A DNA stretch of 64,000 bases. Source: JAFLUQ01 sp964537995 (GTDB lineage: Bacteria; Bacillota; Clostridia; UMGS1883). The translations under genes and the position numbers were made by a program. This document shows positions 25,524 to 32,868 of this stretch, piece after piece. Where the stretch lies: positions 3,058 through 67,057 of the forward strand of contig CAZICW010000002.1 of assembly GCA_964537995.1 (NCBI GenBank). Reading direction: 5' to 3'. The notes beneath the pieces are model-generated. The model did not search any database and was not told the DNA's origin. It saw only the letters and a program-made list of their open reading frames with translations. Within the stretch, counting starts at the first letter, position 1. Every line of letters starts with the position of its first letter.

Positions 25524-26255
25524 TCAGTATTCCACCTTTACAAGGCTGAGCCCCTGCGGGGGCGCGGTTATTCCCATCTTACGCCTGTCGCCCGCGGCGA
25601 ACAAACCTTCAAGCTCGTCGTTTTTAAGCTTTCCGTTACCTATATATACCAATGTGCCGACAATTATTCTCACCATATTGTATAAAAATCCGTCCGCCGC
25701 CGCCGTTACGGTTATCAGCTTCCCGTCCCTTTCAAGCTTCAGCTCGGAAAGGTTGCGAACGGTGTTTTTGACCTTACTGCCCGCCGCCATGAAGCATCTG
25801 AAATCCCTTTTCCCCCGTATAATCTCACAGGCGCGCGACATTTCGTCAAAATCAAGGGCAATCGGATAATGCCACGCGTAATTTCTCAGGAACGGATCCG
25901 CGTGGACGGAATTGAGTATGCGGTATTCGTATGTCTTTTTCACAGTGTCGAAGCGCGCGTTGAAGGCGTCGTCCGCAATTTCGCAGCCGACGGCGCGTAT
26001 GTCCGGCGGCAAAGCCGTGTTCAGCACGAACGGGATTTTATCCGCAGGTATGGTTGTTGAGCCGAAAAAGCTGCACACATACATTTTCGCGTGAACTCCC
26101 GCATCGGTTCTTGAGCAGCCGACAACGGCGGTTTCCGTTCCGAGCATAGCCGAAATTTTGTTTTCCGCGACCTCCTGCACGGTTATACCGTTTTGCTGGC
26201 GCTGCCAACCGTGATATGCCGTACCGTCGTACATCAGAGTGAGTTTATATTTCAT
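25524..26255 (-). CDS. truA: tRNA pseudouridine(38-40) synthase
   Basis: It converts uridines 38-40 of the tRNA anticodon stem to pseudouridine. The N-terminal YDGTAYHGWQRQ and the catalytic-aspartate motif GCSRTDAGVHA (about residues 54-64) are diagnostic, and FLYNMVRIIVGTL near 200 is the C-terminal family motif. Length (243) is normal. It lies 45 bases downstream of ecfT; truA next to the EcfA1-A2-T module is common in Firmicutes, where rplQ usually precedes it. Here a methyltransferase gene replaces rplQ at the head of the cluster. Confidence 0.95.
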   Translation of the reverse strand: MKYKLTLMYDGTAYHGWQRQQNGITVQEVAENKISAMLGTETAVVGCSRTDAGVHAKMYVCSFFGSTTIPADKIPFVLNTALPPDIRAVGCEIADDAFNARFDTVKKTYEYRILNSVHADPFLRNYAWHYPIALDFDEMSRACEIIRGKRDFRCFMAAGSKVKNTVRNLSELKLERDGKLITVTAAADGFLYNMVRIIVGTLVYIGNGKLKNDELEGLFAAGDRRKMGITAPPQGLSLVKVEY

Positions 26256-26300
26256 AAAAGTCTCCGTTCCGTCAGGACTGCCGTAAAAGCAGCCTTCGCG

Positions 26301-27104
26301 TTATTTCCAAATCTTTATCGCCGTTATCGCCGCCAGAAGCGCTATGGCGCACAGCAGAGCGAAAAAATCCGGTCTTGAGAATTTAAAGCGGCGCAGCGAT
26401 GTACGGTTTTTCCCTCCTTGATAGCAGCGGCATTCCATTGCCACGGCAAGCTCCTCGGCGCGGCGGAACGCGCTTATGAACAGCGGCACGAGAACCGGAA
26501 CCATTGCCCTGACCTTTCTTATGAGGTTTCCGCTCTCAAAATCGGCTCCGCGAGAGGTCTGCGCCTTGATTATTTTGTCGGTTTCCTCCATGAGCGTGGG
26601 AATAAAGCGCAAAGCTATGCTCATCATCATCGCAATTTCATGCGACGGGACGCCGATTTTCGTCAGCGGCGACAGCAGTCTCTCCAATCCGCCCGTAAGC
26701 GCGATCGGCGAGGTTGTCAGCGTCAAAAGCGAGCTTCCCATTATCAGCATAACAAGTCTGACCGCCATTTTTGCGGCTGTAATAACGCCCTGATCGGTTA
26801 TTTTCAGTATCCCCCACCGCCATATCACATTTCCGAGCGGCGACATGAACAAATTCAGCAGCACCGTTATCAGCATGAGCAAGGCTATCGGCTTCAGTCC
26901 GCGCGTTATAAAGCTTAACGGCACGCGGGAAATTTTTATCGCAATTGCCGTAAACAAGGCAATAACCGCATATTCCCAAACGGAATTTGCCACGAAAAGA
27001 ACTGTCATATAGAATACGACCCAGAGAATTTTCGTTCTCGGATCCATTTTGTGTATCGGTGAAGGGGCGTCGTAATACTGACCGAGAGTAATGTCTCTAA
27101 GCAT
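26301..27104 (-). CDS. ecfT: Energy-coupling factor transporter transmembrane subunit EcfT
   Basis: The membrane coupling subunit that joins the two ATPases to interchangeable vitamin- or metal-binding S components. About five membrane helices are visible, with the coupling-helix signatures SRGADF and RRAEELAVAMECRCY (each with the Ala-Arg-Gly-type turn of the family). The start is ATG 27104, because GGGAGG lies 8 bases upstream and the protein then begins MLRDITLGQYY, a typical EcfT start; the longer frame from 27137 adds 11 unrelated residues. It overlaps the end of ecfA2 by 8 bases. No S component is in the window, so the module probably serves several. Confidence 0.93.
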   Translation of the reverse strand: MLRDITLGQYYDAPSPIHKMDPRTKILWVVFYMTVLFVANSVWEYAVIALFTAIAIKISRVPLSFITRGLKPIALLMLITVLLNLFMSPLGNVIWRWGILKITDQGVITAAKMAVRLVMLIMGSSLLTLTTSPIALTGGLERLLSPLTKIGVPSHEIAMMMSIALRFIPTLMEETDKIIKAQTSRGADFESGNLIRKVRAMVPVLVPLFISAFRRAEELAVAMECRCYQGGKNRTSLRRFKFSRPDFFALLCAIALLAAITAIKIWK

Positions 27105-27960
27105 CTTTCCCGCCTCCCAACAGCTTTGCAATCGCATCGGCGGCGGCTTCGACGGTGAAAATGTTCCTGTCGAGAGGAAGCCCCTCCGCTATAAGTCCGT
27201 CCACTATACGGGAAATCTGAGGAGTATTCAGTCCCATGCTCCGCAGCTCGTCGCCGCGCGCGAAAACCTCCGCGACGCTGCCTTGCATACAAAGCGAACC
27301 CGCGTTCATTACCGCAACGGAGGAAACGGTTTTCGCTATATCCTCCATTGAATGAGAGACGAGGACTATCGTTTTGCACCAATCCTCATGCAGCTTTTTC
27401 AGCATTTCCAGCAGCTCGTCGCGCCCTTCGGGATCAAGGCCCGCCGTAGGCTCGTCCAAAATCAGAAGCTCGGGGCGCATTGCCACAACTCCGGCAATGG
27501 CCGCCCGACGCTTCTGTCCTCCCGAAAGCTCAAAGGGCGATTTTTCCAGCAGGCTGTCGCTCAGCCCTACTCTTCCCGCCGCTTCACGGACGCGTTCGTC
27601 TGTTTCGTCCGCGCTCAGTCCCAGATTCGTCGGCCCGAAAGCAATATCCTTGTAAACGGTTTCCTCAAAAAGCTGATGCTCCGGATATTGAAACACAAGC
27701 CCCGTTTTGCGGCGAATTTCCCTTGCGGCGGTTTTATAGTCGGGAAAGGAACCCCCGTCTATCAGCAGCTCGCCCGAAAGCGGCGGCAGCAGTCCGGCTA
27801 TAATCTGCACAAGGGTCGATTTTCCGCTGCCCGTATGTCCTATAAGCCCTACGAAATCCCCGTCGCGGAGAGTAAAGCTTACGTCGTTAAGCGCAACTCT
27901 TGCCGAGGGCTCGTTTTTATTATAAGTATAGGTTATATTTTTAAGCTCGACCGAGGTCAT
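27097..27960 (-). CDS. ecfA2: Energy-coupling factor transporter ATPase EcfA2
   Basis: An ABC ATPase with Walker A GHTGSGKST, Q-loop in QYPEHQLFEETV, signature LSGGQKRR, Walker B ELLILDEPTAGLDPEG and the switch His in VSHSMED. It forms a heterodimer with EcfA1. The start is taken at ATG 27960 (AAGGCGG upstream), giving MTSVELKNITYTYN; a longer frame from 27996 would add 12 residues with no homologous look. It overlaps ecfA1 by 20 bases and ecfT by 8, so all three are translationally coupled. Confidence 0.93.
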   Translation of the reverse strand: MTSVELKNITYTYNKNEPSARVALNDVSFTLRDGDFVGLIGHTGSGKSTLVQIIAGLLPPLSGELLIDGGSFPDYKTAAREIRRKTGLVFQYPEHQLFEETVYKDIAFGPTNLGLSADETDERVREAAGRVGLSDSLLEKSPFELSGGQKRRAAIAGVVAMRPELLILDEPTAGLDPEGRDELLEMLKKLHEDWCKTIVLVSHSMEDIAKTVSSVAVMNAGSLCMQGSVAEVFARGDELRSMGLNTPQISRIVDGLIAEGLPLDRNIFTVEAAADAIAKLLGGGKDA

Positions 27961-28813
27961 TTTCCGCCTTCTTCCTGTTGTTGTAAAGCTCGGCAATCGC
28001 CTTTATGCAGGGCTTGGAGCGCAGTATTCCTCCGCCGATGTCAATTCCTCGCTTTTTAAGTTCATACGCCAGCTCCGTTGCTTGAGGAACGTCAAGCCCG
28101 ATTGCGCGAAGCTCCTCAACCCGAGGAAAAATATTCGCGGGAGTATCGTCCATTACGACCCTCCCCTTGTCCATGACTATGCATCGGTCGGTTTTGACGG
28201 CTTCGTCCATGTAATGAGTCACAAGTATGATTGTAATGCCCTTTTCCCTGTTCAGGCGGCGCACGGTTTCCATGACCTCATCGCGTCCTATCGGGTCAAG
28301 CATGGCCGTCGGCTCGTCAAGGACGATGCATTTCGGTTCCATGGCGAGAATGCCGGCTATCGCGACCCTCTGCTTCTGTCCGCCGCTCAAAAGGTGCGGC
28401 GCGTGACGGCGGTAGTCATACATACGCACTGTTTTAAGAGCTTCGTCAACTCTCCTGCGCAGTTCCTCATACGGTACGCCGAGATTTTCCGGCCCGAAAG
28501 CGACATCCTCCTCAACCACCGTTGCAACAATCTGGTTGTCGGGGTTTTGAAAAACCATGCCAACGTTTTTGCGAAGCTCAAAAACTGTTTCCTCGTTCGA
28601 CGTATCTATGCCGAAAACCGTCACTCTTCCCTTGTCGGGGATAAGAATGGCGTTGAGCTGCTTGGCGAAGGTAGACTTTCCGCTCCCGTTGCGTCCGAGA
28701 ACGGAAACAAATTCGCCGCTGTCTATTTCTATGTTCAGTTTATCGAAAACCTCCGCGATTTCTCCTTCGCTCCGATAAGAAAATGAGAGATTCTCAGCCT
28801 TAATCGCCGTCAT
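27941..28813 (-). CDS. ecfA1: Energy-coupling factor transporter ATPase EcfA1
   Basis: An ABC ATPase with Walker A GRNGSGKST, Q-loop in QNPDNQIVATVVEEDVAFG, signature LSGGQKQR, Walker B CIVLDEPTAMLDP and switch His in THYMDE. The QNPDNQ type Q-loop separates EcfA1 from EcfA2, which has QYPEHQ. Its ATG overlaps the stop of the methyltransferase by four bases. Together with EcfA2 and EcfT it powers uptake of micronutrients such as vitamins or Ni/Co, depending on S components encoded elsewhere. Confidence 0.93.
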   Translation of the reverse strand: MTAIKAENLSFSYRSEGEIAEVFDKLNIEIDSGEFVSVLGRNGSGKSTFAKQLNAILIPDKGRVTVFGIDTSNEETVFELRKNVGMVFQNPDNQIVATVVEEDVAFGPENLGVPYEELRRRVDEALKTVRMYDYRRHAPHLLSGGQKQRVAIAGILAMEPKCIVLDEPTAMLDPIGRDEVMETVRRLNREKGITIILVTHYMDEAVKTDRCIVMDKGRVVMDDTPANIFPRVEELRAIGLDVPQATELAYELKKRGIDIGGGILRSKPCIKAIAELYNNRKKAENDLGRA

Positions 28814-29685
28814 TTAACCGCACCTTTCCGATTTCTTTCCCAGCGCGCCGATGCTCCGCACGGAAGAACCAGCCCCGACGAGCTTATCGGAAGTCCGATT
28901 TCGTCCGCGCTTATTTCCCCCTTCGGCAAAGCGAGGGACATTATGTTTTTCAGCACCGTCGGCTGAAGTCCCGTTGTGTAAGAATTGATAAGAAAAAACA
29001 TCGGCTCGTCGCTTAAAAGAAGGGCGCAGCGTTCAACAAAGCTCCAAAGCCCATCCTCCAGCTTCCATACCTCTCCTCCCGGGCCACGCCCGTATGAGGG
29101 AGGATCCATTATAATTCCGTCGTATTTGTTTCCGCGGCGAATTTCCCTTTCGACCAGCTTCATACAGTCGTCCACGAGATAACGCACGTTTTTAAATTCA
29201 ACTCCGCTGAGAGCGGCGTTTTCCTTTGCCCATGCCACCATGCCCTTGGCGGCGTCAACGTGCGTCACATGGGCTCCTTCCTTTGCGCACGCTACCGTCG
29301 CGCCGCCGGTATAAGCAAAAAGATTGAGAATTTCTCCGCCGCCGCGTTCGCGTATCTTTCCGCGCATCCAATCCCAGTTCGCGGCCTGTTCGGGGAAAAG
29401 TCCGGTATGCTTGAAGCCTGTCGGCTTAACATTGAATTTTAAATCCGCGTAAGTTATTTCCCATTTTTCGGGCAGCTTGGTTTTATAGCTCCATGAGCCT
29501 CCGCCGCTTGAGCTGCGGCTGTATACCGCGTCCGCCTTATCCCACCTGTGCGAAGCGCAGGGCTTCTTCCATATGACCTGGGGGTCGGGGCGGCGGAGAA
29601 TTACACTTCCCCAGCGCTCAAGCTTGTCGCCGTCCGCCGCGTCAATACATTCATAATCCTTCCAGCAATCGGCAATCCAAGCCAT
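28810..29685 (-). CDS. Class I SAM-dependent methyltransferase (RlmI/COG1092-like)
   Basis: A 291-residue methyltransferase. Motif I is ILNLFAYTGGATVACAKEGA (about 150-170), the acidic end of the next strand is THVDAAKGMVAWAKENA, and motif IV is IIMDPPSYGRGPGG, the DPPSY typical of RNA or nucleic-acid N/C methylases. FKHTGLFPEQAANWDWM before motif I also fits the COG1092 rRNA-cytosine group, but the PUA domain of RlmI is absent. The start is ATG 29685, 8 bases after AAAGGA; two ATGs further upstream overlap the ribosome binding site. It leads the ecf-truA-DUF5711-cvpA run with its own promoter. The exact RNA target is not known. Confidence 0.8.
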   Translation of the reverse strand: MAWIADCWKDYECIDAADGDKLERWGSVILRRPDPQVIWKKPCASHRWDKADAVYSRSSSGGGSWSYKTKLPEKWEITYADLKFNVKPTGFKHTGLFPEQAANWDWMRGKIRERGGGEILNLFAYTGGATVACAKEGAHVTHVDAAKGMVAWAKENAALSGVEFKNVRYLVDDCMKLVEREIRRGNKYDGIIMDPPSYGRGPGGEVWKLEDGLWSFVERCALLLSDEPMFFLINSYTTGLQPTVLKNIMSLALPKGEISADEIGLPISSSGLVLPCGASARWERNRKGAVK

Positions 29686-29712
29686 TAAAAACATCCTTTC
29701 CCGTAACAAAGA

Positions 29713-29744
29713 AATAACCCCAAGGCAAACCTTGTAGGGTTATT
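29713..29744 (-). terminator. Stem-loop overlapping the methyltransferase promoter, possible terminator for upstream readthrough
   Basis: AATAACCC/GGGTTATT encloses CAAGG-CAAA-CCTTG. On the minus strand it is followed by TCTTTG, a weak T run. The outer stem overlaps the -10 box, so transcripts from that promoter would contain only the inner hairpin. Confidence 0.4.
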
Positions 29745-29770
29745 TTAACATAGCCGCTTCAAAATGTCAA
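29742..29770 (-). promoter_or_regulatory. Promoter for the methyltransferase-ecf-truA run
   Basis: Minus-strand TTGACA (29765-29770) and TAAAAT (29742-29747), 17-base spacer. Confidence 0.78.
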
Positions 29771-29935
29771 GAGCTTAAAGCAAAACGGGCGCTTAACCTT
29801 GCCGGGATAATTTAAATTAAGGGTAGAGATTTGTATAAAGGATTTGCTGCACACTATTTTTGCGTTACGCAATACGAAAACACATACAAAAGCAAGCTTT
29901 TGAACGTCTGTTTTCGGCTTGCCTTTGTATATATT
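29771..29935. other. Intergenic stretch with no gene seen
   Basis: Part of a ~320-base gene-free region. It holds an imperfect inverted repeat, ACAAA-A-GCAAGC with GCTTGC-C-TTTGT, around 29885-29929. No open frame has a ribosome binding site. Confidence 0.5.
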
Positions 29936-29972
29936 TCAAACAATTCGGCGGGAAATTACTCTCCCGCCGAAT
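29936..29972 (-). terminator. Terminator after the YccF gene
   Basis: Perfect 11-base-pair stem ATTCGGCGGGA/TCCCGCCGAAT (29943-29953 with 29962-29972), followed on the minus strand by TGTTTGA. It lies about 37 bases after the stop at 30009. Confidence 0.7.
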
Positions 29973-30008
29973 CGCAGTATGACAGATCTTCGATCCTCAT
30001 AAAAATAT

Positions 30009-30368
30009 TTAATTTACGGTTGCTCCAAACGGCGCCAAAGCCAATTTGGCGATTTTGAAAAATTGTCTGCCGAACGGGATTCCCACTATTGTTACGCACC
30101 AAACGCAGCCAAACAGCAGATTTTCCAACGCCATCGGGATTCCAAAGAAAATAATCCATATTATATTCGCAAGCACCGAAGGAACGCCTCCGCCGTATAC
30201 TATTTCTTTGCCGAACGGCGCAAACGAAAGAGCCGCGAATTTAAAGCATTGTCTTCCGTAAGGAATACCTATTATTGTTATACACCATAAAAGTCCCGAC
30301 AGGCACCAAGACAATCCGCTCAAGGCTCCGCCAAAGACAAACCACAGCAAATTTCCCAAAAAGCTCAT
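30009..30368 (-). CDS. YccF-domain inner-membrane protein
   Basis: A 119-residue membrane protein built as two similar halves. Each half has a hydrophobic helix pair and the motif GIPYGRQCFKFAALSFAPFGK or GIPFGRQFFKIAKLALAPFG. This duplicated motif is the YccF (DUF307) signature, and the length matches. Function of the family is unknown. It begins three bases after the stop of the 68-residue membrane protein, so the two are one transcript, and a hairpin terminator follows. Confidence 0.88.
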   Translation of the reverse strand: MSFLGNLLWFVFGGALSGLSWCLSGLLWCITIIGIPYGRQCFKFAALSFAPFGKEIVYGGGVPSVLANIIWIIFFGIPMALENLLFGCVWCVTIVGIPFGRQFFKIAKLALAPFGATVN

Positions 30369-30371
30369 GGT

Positions 30372-30578
30372 TTAATCTTCTTTTTCCTGTTTTTCTTGCT
30401 TGTTTCTTTTGCTTTTGGAAACAAGCTCCAAAACAACCATTACGAAGATAAGAATAATCAATACCCATTCAACATAGTGCATCCACCGAGGAGCGGAGAT
30501 ATTTTCCATTATGACACGCCACACAACCTCAACAATAATAGCGATTAGCGACAGCACATCCAATTTAGTCAGTTTCAT
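30372..30578 (-). CDS. Small two-helix membrane protein, unknown
   Basis: A 68-residue protein with two hydrophobic segments (about 7-22, VLSLIAIIVEVVWRVI, and 37-53, EWVLIILIFVMVVLELV) and a highly charged Lys/Glu tail. Start is ATG 30578 after GGAGGGG at 7 bases; a GTG one codon earlier is the alternative. No family is recognised. It is transcribed with the YccF-domain gene just downstream. Confidence 0.7.
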   Translation of the reverse strand: MKLTKLDVLSLIAIIVEVVWRVIMENISAPRWMHYVEWVLIILIFVMVVLELVSKSKRNKQEKQEKED

Positions 30579-30633
30579 CACGCAACCCCTCCATACTTAA
30601 TTTGACTTAATTTGTCGATATATTTGCTCAAAC

Positions 30634-31284
30634 TTATTTGCTGAGCATGAATATCTGATTTGAATCTTCCATTGTTGAAATAACCATAAGCGTGTTGGGA
30701 TCGGAATTGTCGAGATAAGCGATCATTCCCGAAAGGTCGCCGTCAAATACCGCAACGCCGTCGACTATTTCAAAGCTGCCGCCCTTTGCGACAGGCTCTT
30801 CCTCGCCTATATCGTATACAAGCGAAGCCTCGTTTTTATCCGAGTCAACATACAAATCAACCGCTTCAACGCCGAAGCTCGAAAGCGTTATGTACTTTGT
30901 ATCGTTGAGAATAGCGTATGCGTTCCATGTGCCGTTGAGGGTCTCGGCATTAAGCTCTCTGTCTATTTCAACGCCGAATTTCTCTTCAACCGTCGTTATT
31001 ACTTCCATAGCCTTTTCTTTTGCAAGATTGGCATCCTGAGGAAGCGCAACTATTTCATCATGAAGCTTGTCCTTTACTTCCTGCCCGATTTCAACGGCTT
31101 CGGCCTTAATCTTTTCGGCTTCGTCCGCAATTTTGTCTCCGACCGCTTCGGCTTCGTCCTTAACCGTGTCAACAGCCTGCTCAACGTCACCTTCTACTTT
31201 TTTGACTTCTTCATCCGCACTCTGGCAGCCCGCCATAGCGAAAATCATAGCGGCCGCAACTGTTAATGTAATAAATTTTTTCAT
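30634..31284 (-). CDS. Lipoprotein with amphipathic N-terminal helix
   Basis: A 216-residue secreted lipoprotein. The signal peptide ends in the lipobox MAGC (Cys at about residue 20). After it comes a long charged helical region (about 25-90) with heptad-like repeats of Val/Ala and Glu/Lys, such as VEGDVEQAVDTVKDEAEAVG, reminiscent of LEA or apolipoprotein-like helices, then a beta-rich domain (about 110-216, LNGTWNAYAILNDTKYITL and DVDLY-type strands). Start is ATG 31284, 8 bases after AAAAGGAGT; the longer frame from 31347 begins inside the leader RNA. The family is not recognised. It is preceded by an unusually long structured leader, which points to special regulation. Confidence 0.75.
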   Translation of the reverse strand: MKKFITLTVAAAMIFAMAGCQSADEEVKKVEGDVEQAVDTVKDEAEAVGDKIADEAEKIKAEAVEIGQEVKDKLHDEIVALPQDANLAKEKAMEVITTVEEKFGVEIDRELNAETLNGTWNAYAILNDTKYITLSSFGVEAVDLYVDSDKNEASLVYDIGEEEPVAKGGSFEIVDGVAVFDGDLSGMIAYLDNSDPNTLMVISTMEDSNQIFMLSK

Positions 31285-31296
31285 GATTTTTACTCC

Positions 31297-31330
31297 TTTT
31301 GAATAAATTTTTCGTTTTGAATAAATTTTT
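31297..31330 (-). repeat. 16-base direct repeat at the lipoprotein ribosome binding region
   Basis: TTTTGAATAAATTTTT occurs at 31297-31312 and again at 31315-31330, separated by CG. The copy nearest the gene abuts the AAGGAG element, so the duplication sits where a ribosome or regulator would bind. Confidence 0.8.
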
Positions 31331-31359
31331 GTTGACCGATTGCGCACACGCGCATTAAT

Positions 31360-31597
31360 GACAGCATCGGCTTTAGTCGCTTCCGATACCGTTTACTTCG
31401 CAGCTGCGGGAGAAAACACCCCTTGAACCTGAATCGCGGCGCAAATTGTCGGCATTTGTCAAGTGTCAAAAATCATTGCCGCAATTTTTGCCCGCCTTTT
31501 TAGCCCTTTTTCCTCCTTTCAGGCTCGGCGTTCAAATCTCGGAAGCACTCCTTGGCGCTGCTCAGAAAAGGTATTGTAAAAACTTTACCTTTTATTT
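31360..31597 (-). ncRNA. Structured leader or stand-alone RNA upstream of the lipoprotein gene, family unassigned
   Basis: A strong minus-strand promoter (31604-31632) starts a transcript of about 310 bases before the lipoprotein ATG. Reading the RNA 5' to 3', these arms pair over long distance: GCAGC (near 31557) with GCUGU (near 31362), GCUUCCGA (31539-31546) with UCGGAAGC (31379-31386), UUUGAAC (31530-31536) with GUUCAAG (31422-31428), and AAAUUG-C-GGCA (31477-31487) with UGCC-GA-CAAUUU (31443-31454), plus AGCCU with GGGCU. These pairings nest, as expected for a folded RNA rather than chance. There is no open reading frame with a start site in it. It does not match a riboswitch I can recall. 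A raiA-type ncRNA or an unknown riboswitch are possibilities. Confidence 0.6.
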
Positions 31598-31603
31598 TAC
31601 ATT

Positions 31604-31632
31604 ATTTTATCATAGGTTGCAAAAAATGTCAA
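31604..31632 (-). promoter_or_regulatory. Promoter for the structured RNA / lipoprotein
   Basis: Minus-strand TTGACA (31627-31632) and TAAAAT (31604-31609), exactly 17 bases apart. Confidence 0.82.
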
Positions 31633-31670
31633 TATATTTTTTGTGTTTTTTTCAAATATTTGCAGAAAAA

Positions 31671-31823
31671 ATTCACGGAATTGATTCACGGAATTGANNN
31701 NNNNNNNNNNNNNNNNNNNNNNNNNNNNNNNNNNNNNNNNNNNNNNNNNNNNNNNNNNNNNNNNNNNNNNNNNNNNNNNNNNNNNNNNNNNNNNNNNATT
31801 CACGGAATTGATTCACGGAATTG
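31671..31823. repeat. 13-base tandem repeat array broken by an assembly gap
   Basis: The unit ATTCACGGAATTG occurs twice in tandem on the left (31671-31696) and twice on the right (31798-31823) of a 100-N gap. The gap therefore almost certainly lies inside a longer run of the same unit that the assembler could not resolve; the copy number is unknown. The array sits between the lipoprotein promoter and the 3' end of an antiporter gene. Confidence 0.85.
31698..31797. other. 100-N assembly gap inside the tandem repeat
   Basis: Exactly 100 N, a placeholder of unknown true size; identical repeat units on both edges. Confidence 0.97.
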
Positions 31824-31846
31824 AAAAGAATAAAAATTGCTCGCCT

Positions 31847-32767
31847 TTAAAATATAAAGCTCAGCACGGTATAAAGAACATACATAGTCAGCAGTACCGC
31901 ACCCTGCGCGCGGAAGGTTTTTCCCTTGATCGCGGGCGGCAGCGTCAGTACGCACATCGCAACCACCGCAGCCGCCAAGTCACGGTAGATTTCCCTTCCC
32001 GCCGAAACGGGCGCAAGCGCCGCGGGAAGACCTGTTACAAGCAGCAGATTGAGAATGTTCGCGCCGATTATGTTTCCCAGTCCTATGGAGCCTTGCTTCT
32101 TGAGTACAGACGTAATTGTCGTCGTCAGCTCCGGCAGCGACGTACCGAGAGCAATAAACGTAACGGCGATAACCTTTTGCGGAACGTGCATGGCCTCCGC
32201 AAGCAAAATTCCGTTATCGACCAAAATTCCGGAACCGATGTAGAGCGCGGCGGCGCCGAGAATAAGTCCGAAGCAGATAAGCTCGGGGCGCTCCTTTTTG
32301 TCGGCGCAGCCTTCATTTTCGCCTTCGGCTGCCGACGTGAGCGCGTATATTGCAAAAAGCGAAAGCAAAATAATTCCCAGTCCCACGCCGAGAGTTCCCG
32401 TTTTCATAACCGAAAACGCCGTAAAACAGGCGGCAAGGAGAAAGAAAAACAGCCGCTTAAAAATAACGCTCCGCTTCAGCCCCGACGACGGCAAACAGAG
32501 CGCCCCTATGCCGCCGATAAGACAGGAATTGCAGATTATCGAGCCGAGAGCGTTCCCGACAGCAATTTCTCCGTTTCCGCCGAAAGCGGCTGTCACGGAA
32601 ACCACAACCTCCGGCAAGGTTGTGCCGATTGAAACAACCGTCGCGCCGATGACCAGAGGCGAAATTCCCAGCCTTGCCGCCAGCGCCGACGCGAAGCCGA
32701 CAAAGGCGTCACCGCCGAGGACTATCATCAGCAGTCCGAGAAAAAACAAAAATATTATCGCCGTCAT
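31847..32767 (-). CDS. Ca2+/Na+ antiporter, CaCA family (YrbG type)
   Basis: A 306-residue exchanger with about ten helices in two inverted halves. Each half has an alpha-repeat: VSIGTTLPEVVVSVTAAFGG followed by GNALGSIICNSCLIGG, and ALGTSLPELTTTITS followed by GNIIGANILNLLLVTG. The acidic residues in the PEV/PEL motifs bind the cation. The first repeat has GNALGSIICNS in place of the more usual GNIVGSNIFN, losing an Asn seen in the paralogue, so ion preference could differ. Start ATG 32767 follows GGAGGTGGACGT. It diverges from a second CaCA gene, which is riboswitch-controlled; this one has no visible riboswitch. Confidence 0.88.
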   Translation of the reverse strand: MTAIIFLFFLGLLMIVLGGDAFVGFASALAARLGISPLVIGATVVSIGTTLPEVVVSVTAAFGGNGEIAVGNALGSIICNSCLIGGIGALCLPSSGLKRSVIFKRLFFFLLAACFTAFSVMKTGTLGVGLGIILLSLFAIYALTSAAEGENEGCADKKERPELICFGLILGAAALYIGSGILVDNGILLAEAMHVPQKVIAVTFIALGTSLPELTTTITSVLKKQGSIGLGNIIGANILNLLLVTGLPAALAPVSAGREIYRDLAAAVVAMCVLTLPPAIKGKTFRAQGAVLLTMYVLYTVLSFIF

Positions 32768-32833
32768 ACGTCCACCTCCGCTTTCAGCATATTTCCTCCG
32801 AAAAAGAAAAATTCATTTTTTCCAAAAAAACTC

Positions 32834-32862
32834 TTGACAAAATTTAAAGGCTGTTATATAAT
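32834..32862 (+). promoter_or_regulatory. Promoter for the riboswitch and antiporter
   Basis: TTGACA (32834-32839) and TATAAT (32857-32862), perfect consensus with a 17-base spacer, about 7 bases before the riboswitch. Confidence 0.9.
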
Positions 32863-32868
32863 GTATAT

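Noticed and set aside
29831..30058. A 75-codon plus-strand frame in the intergenic region near 30 kb
   Set aside because: No ribosome binding site; overlaps the terminator and the 3' end of the YccF gene.
31671..31823. CRISPR array
   Set aside because: The units are 13 bases, directly adjacent with no spacers, so this is a simple tandem repeat, and no cas genes are present.
31694..32632. A plus-strand frame running from the assembly gap through the antiporter gene
   Set aside because: It depends on the arbitrary N run and is antisense to an intact CaCA protein.
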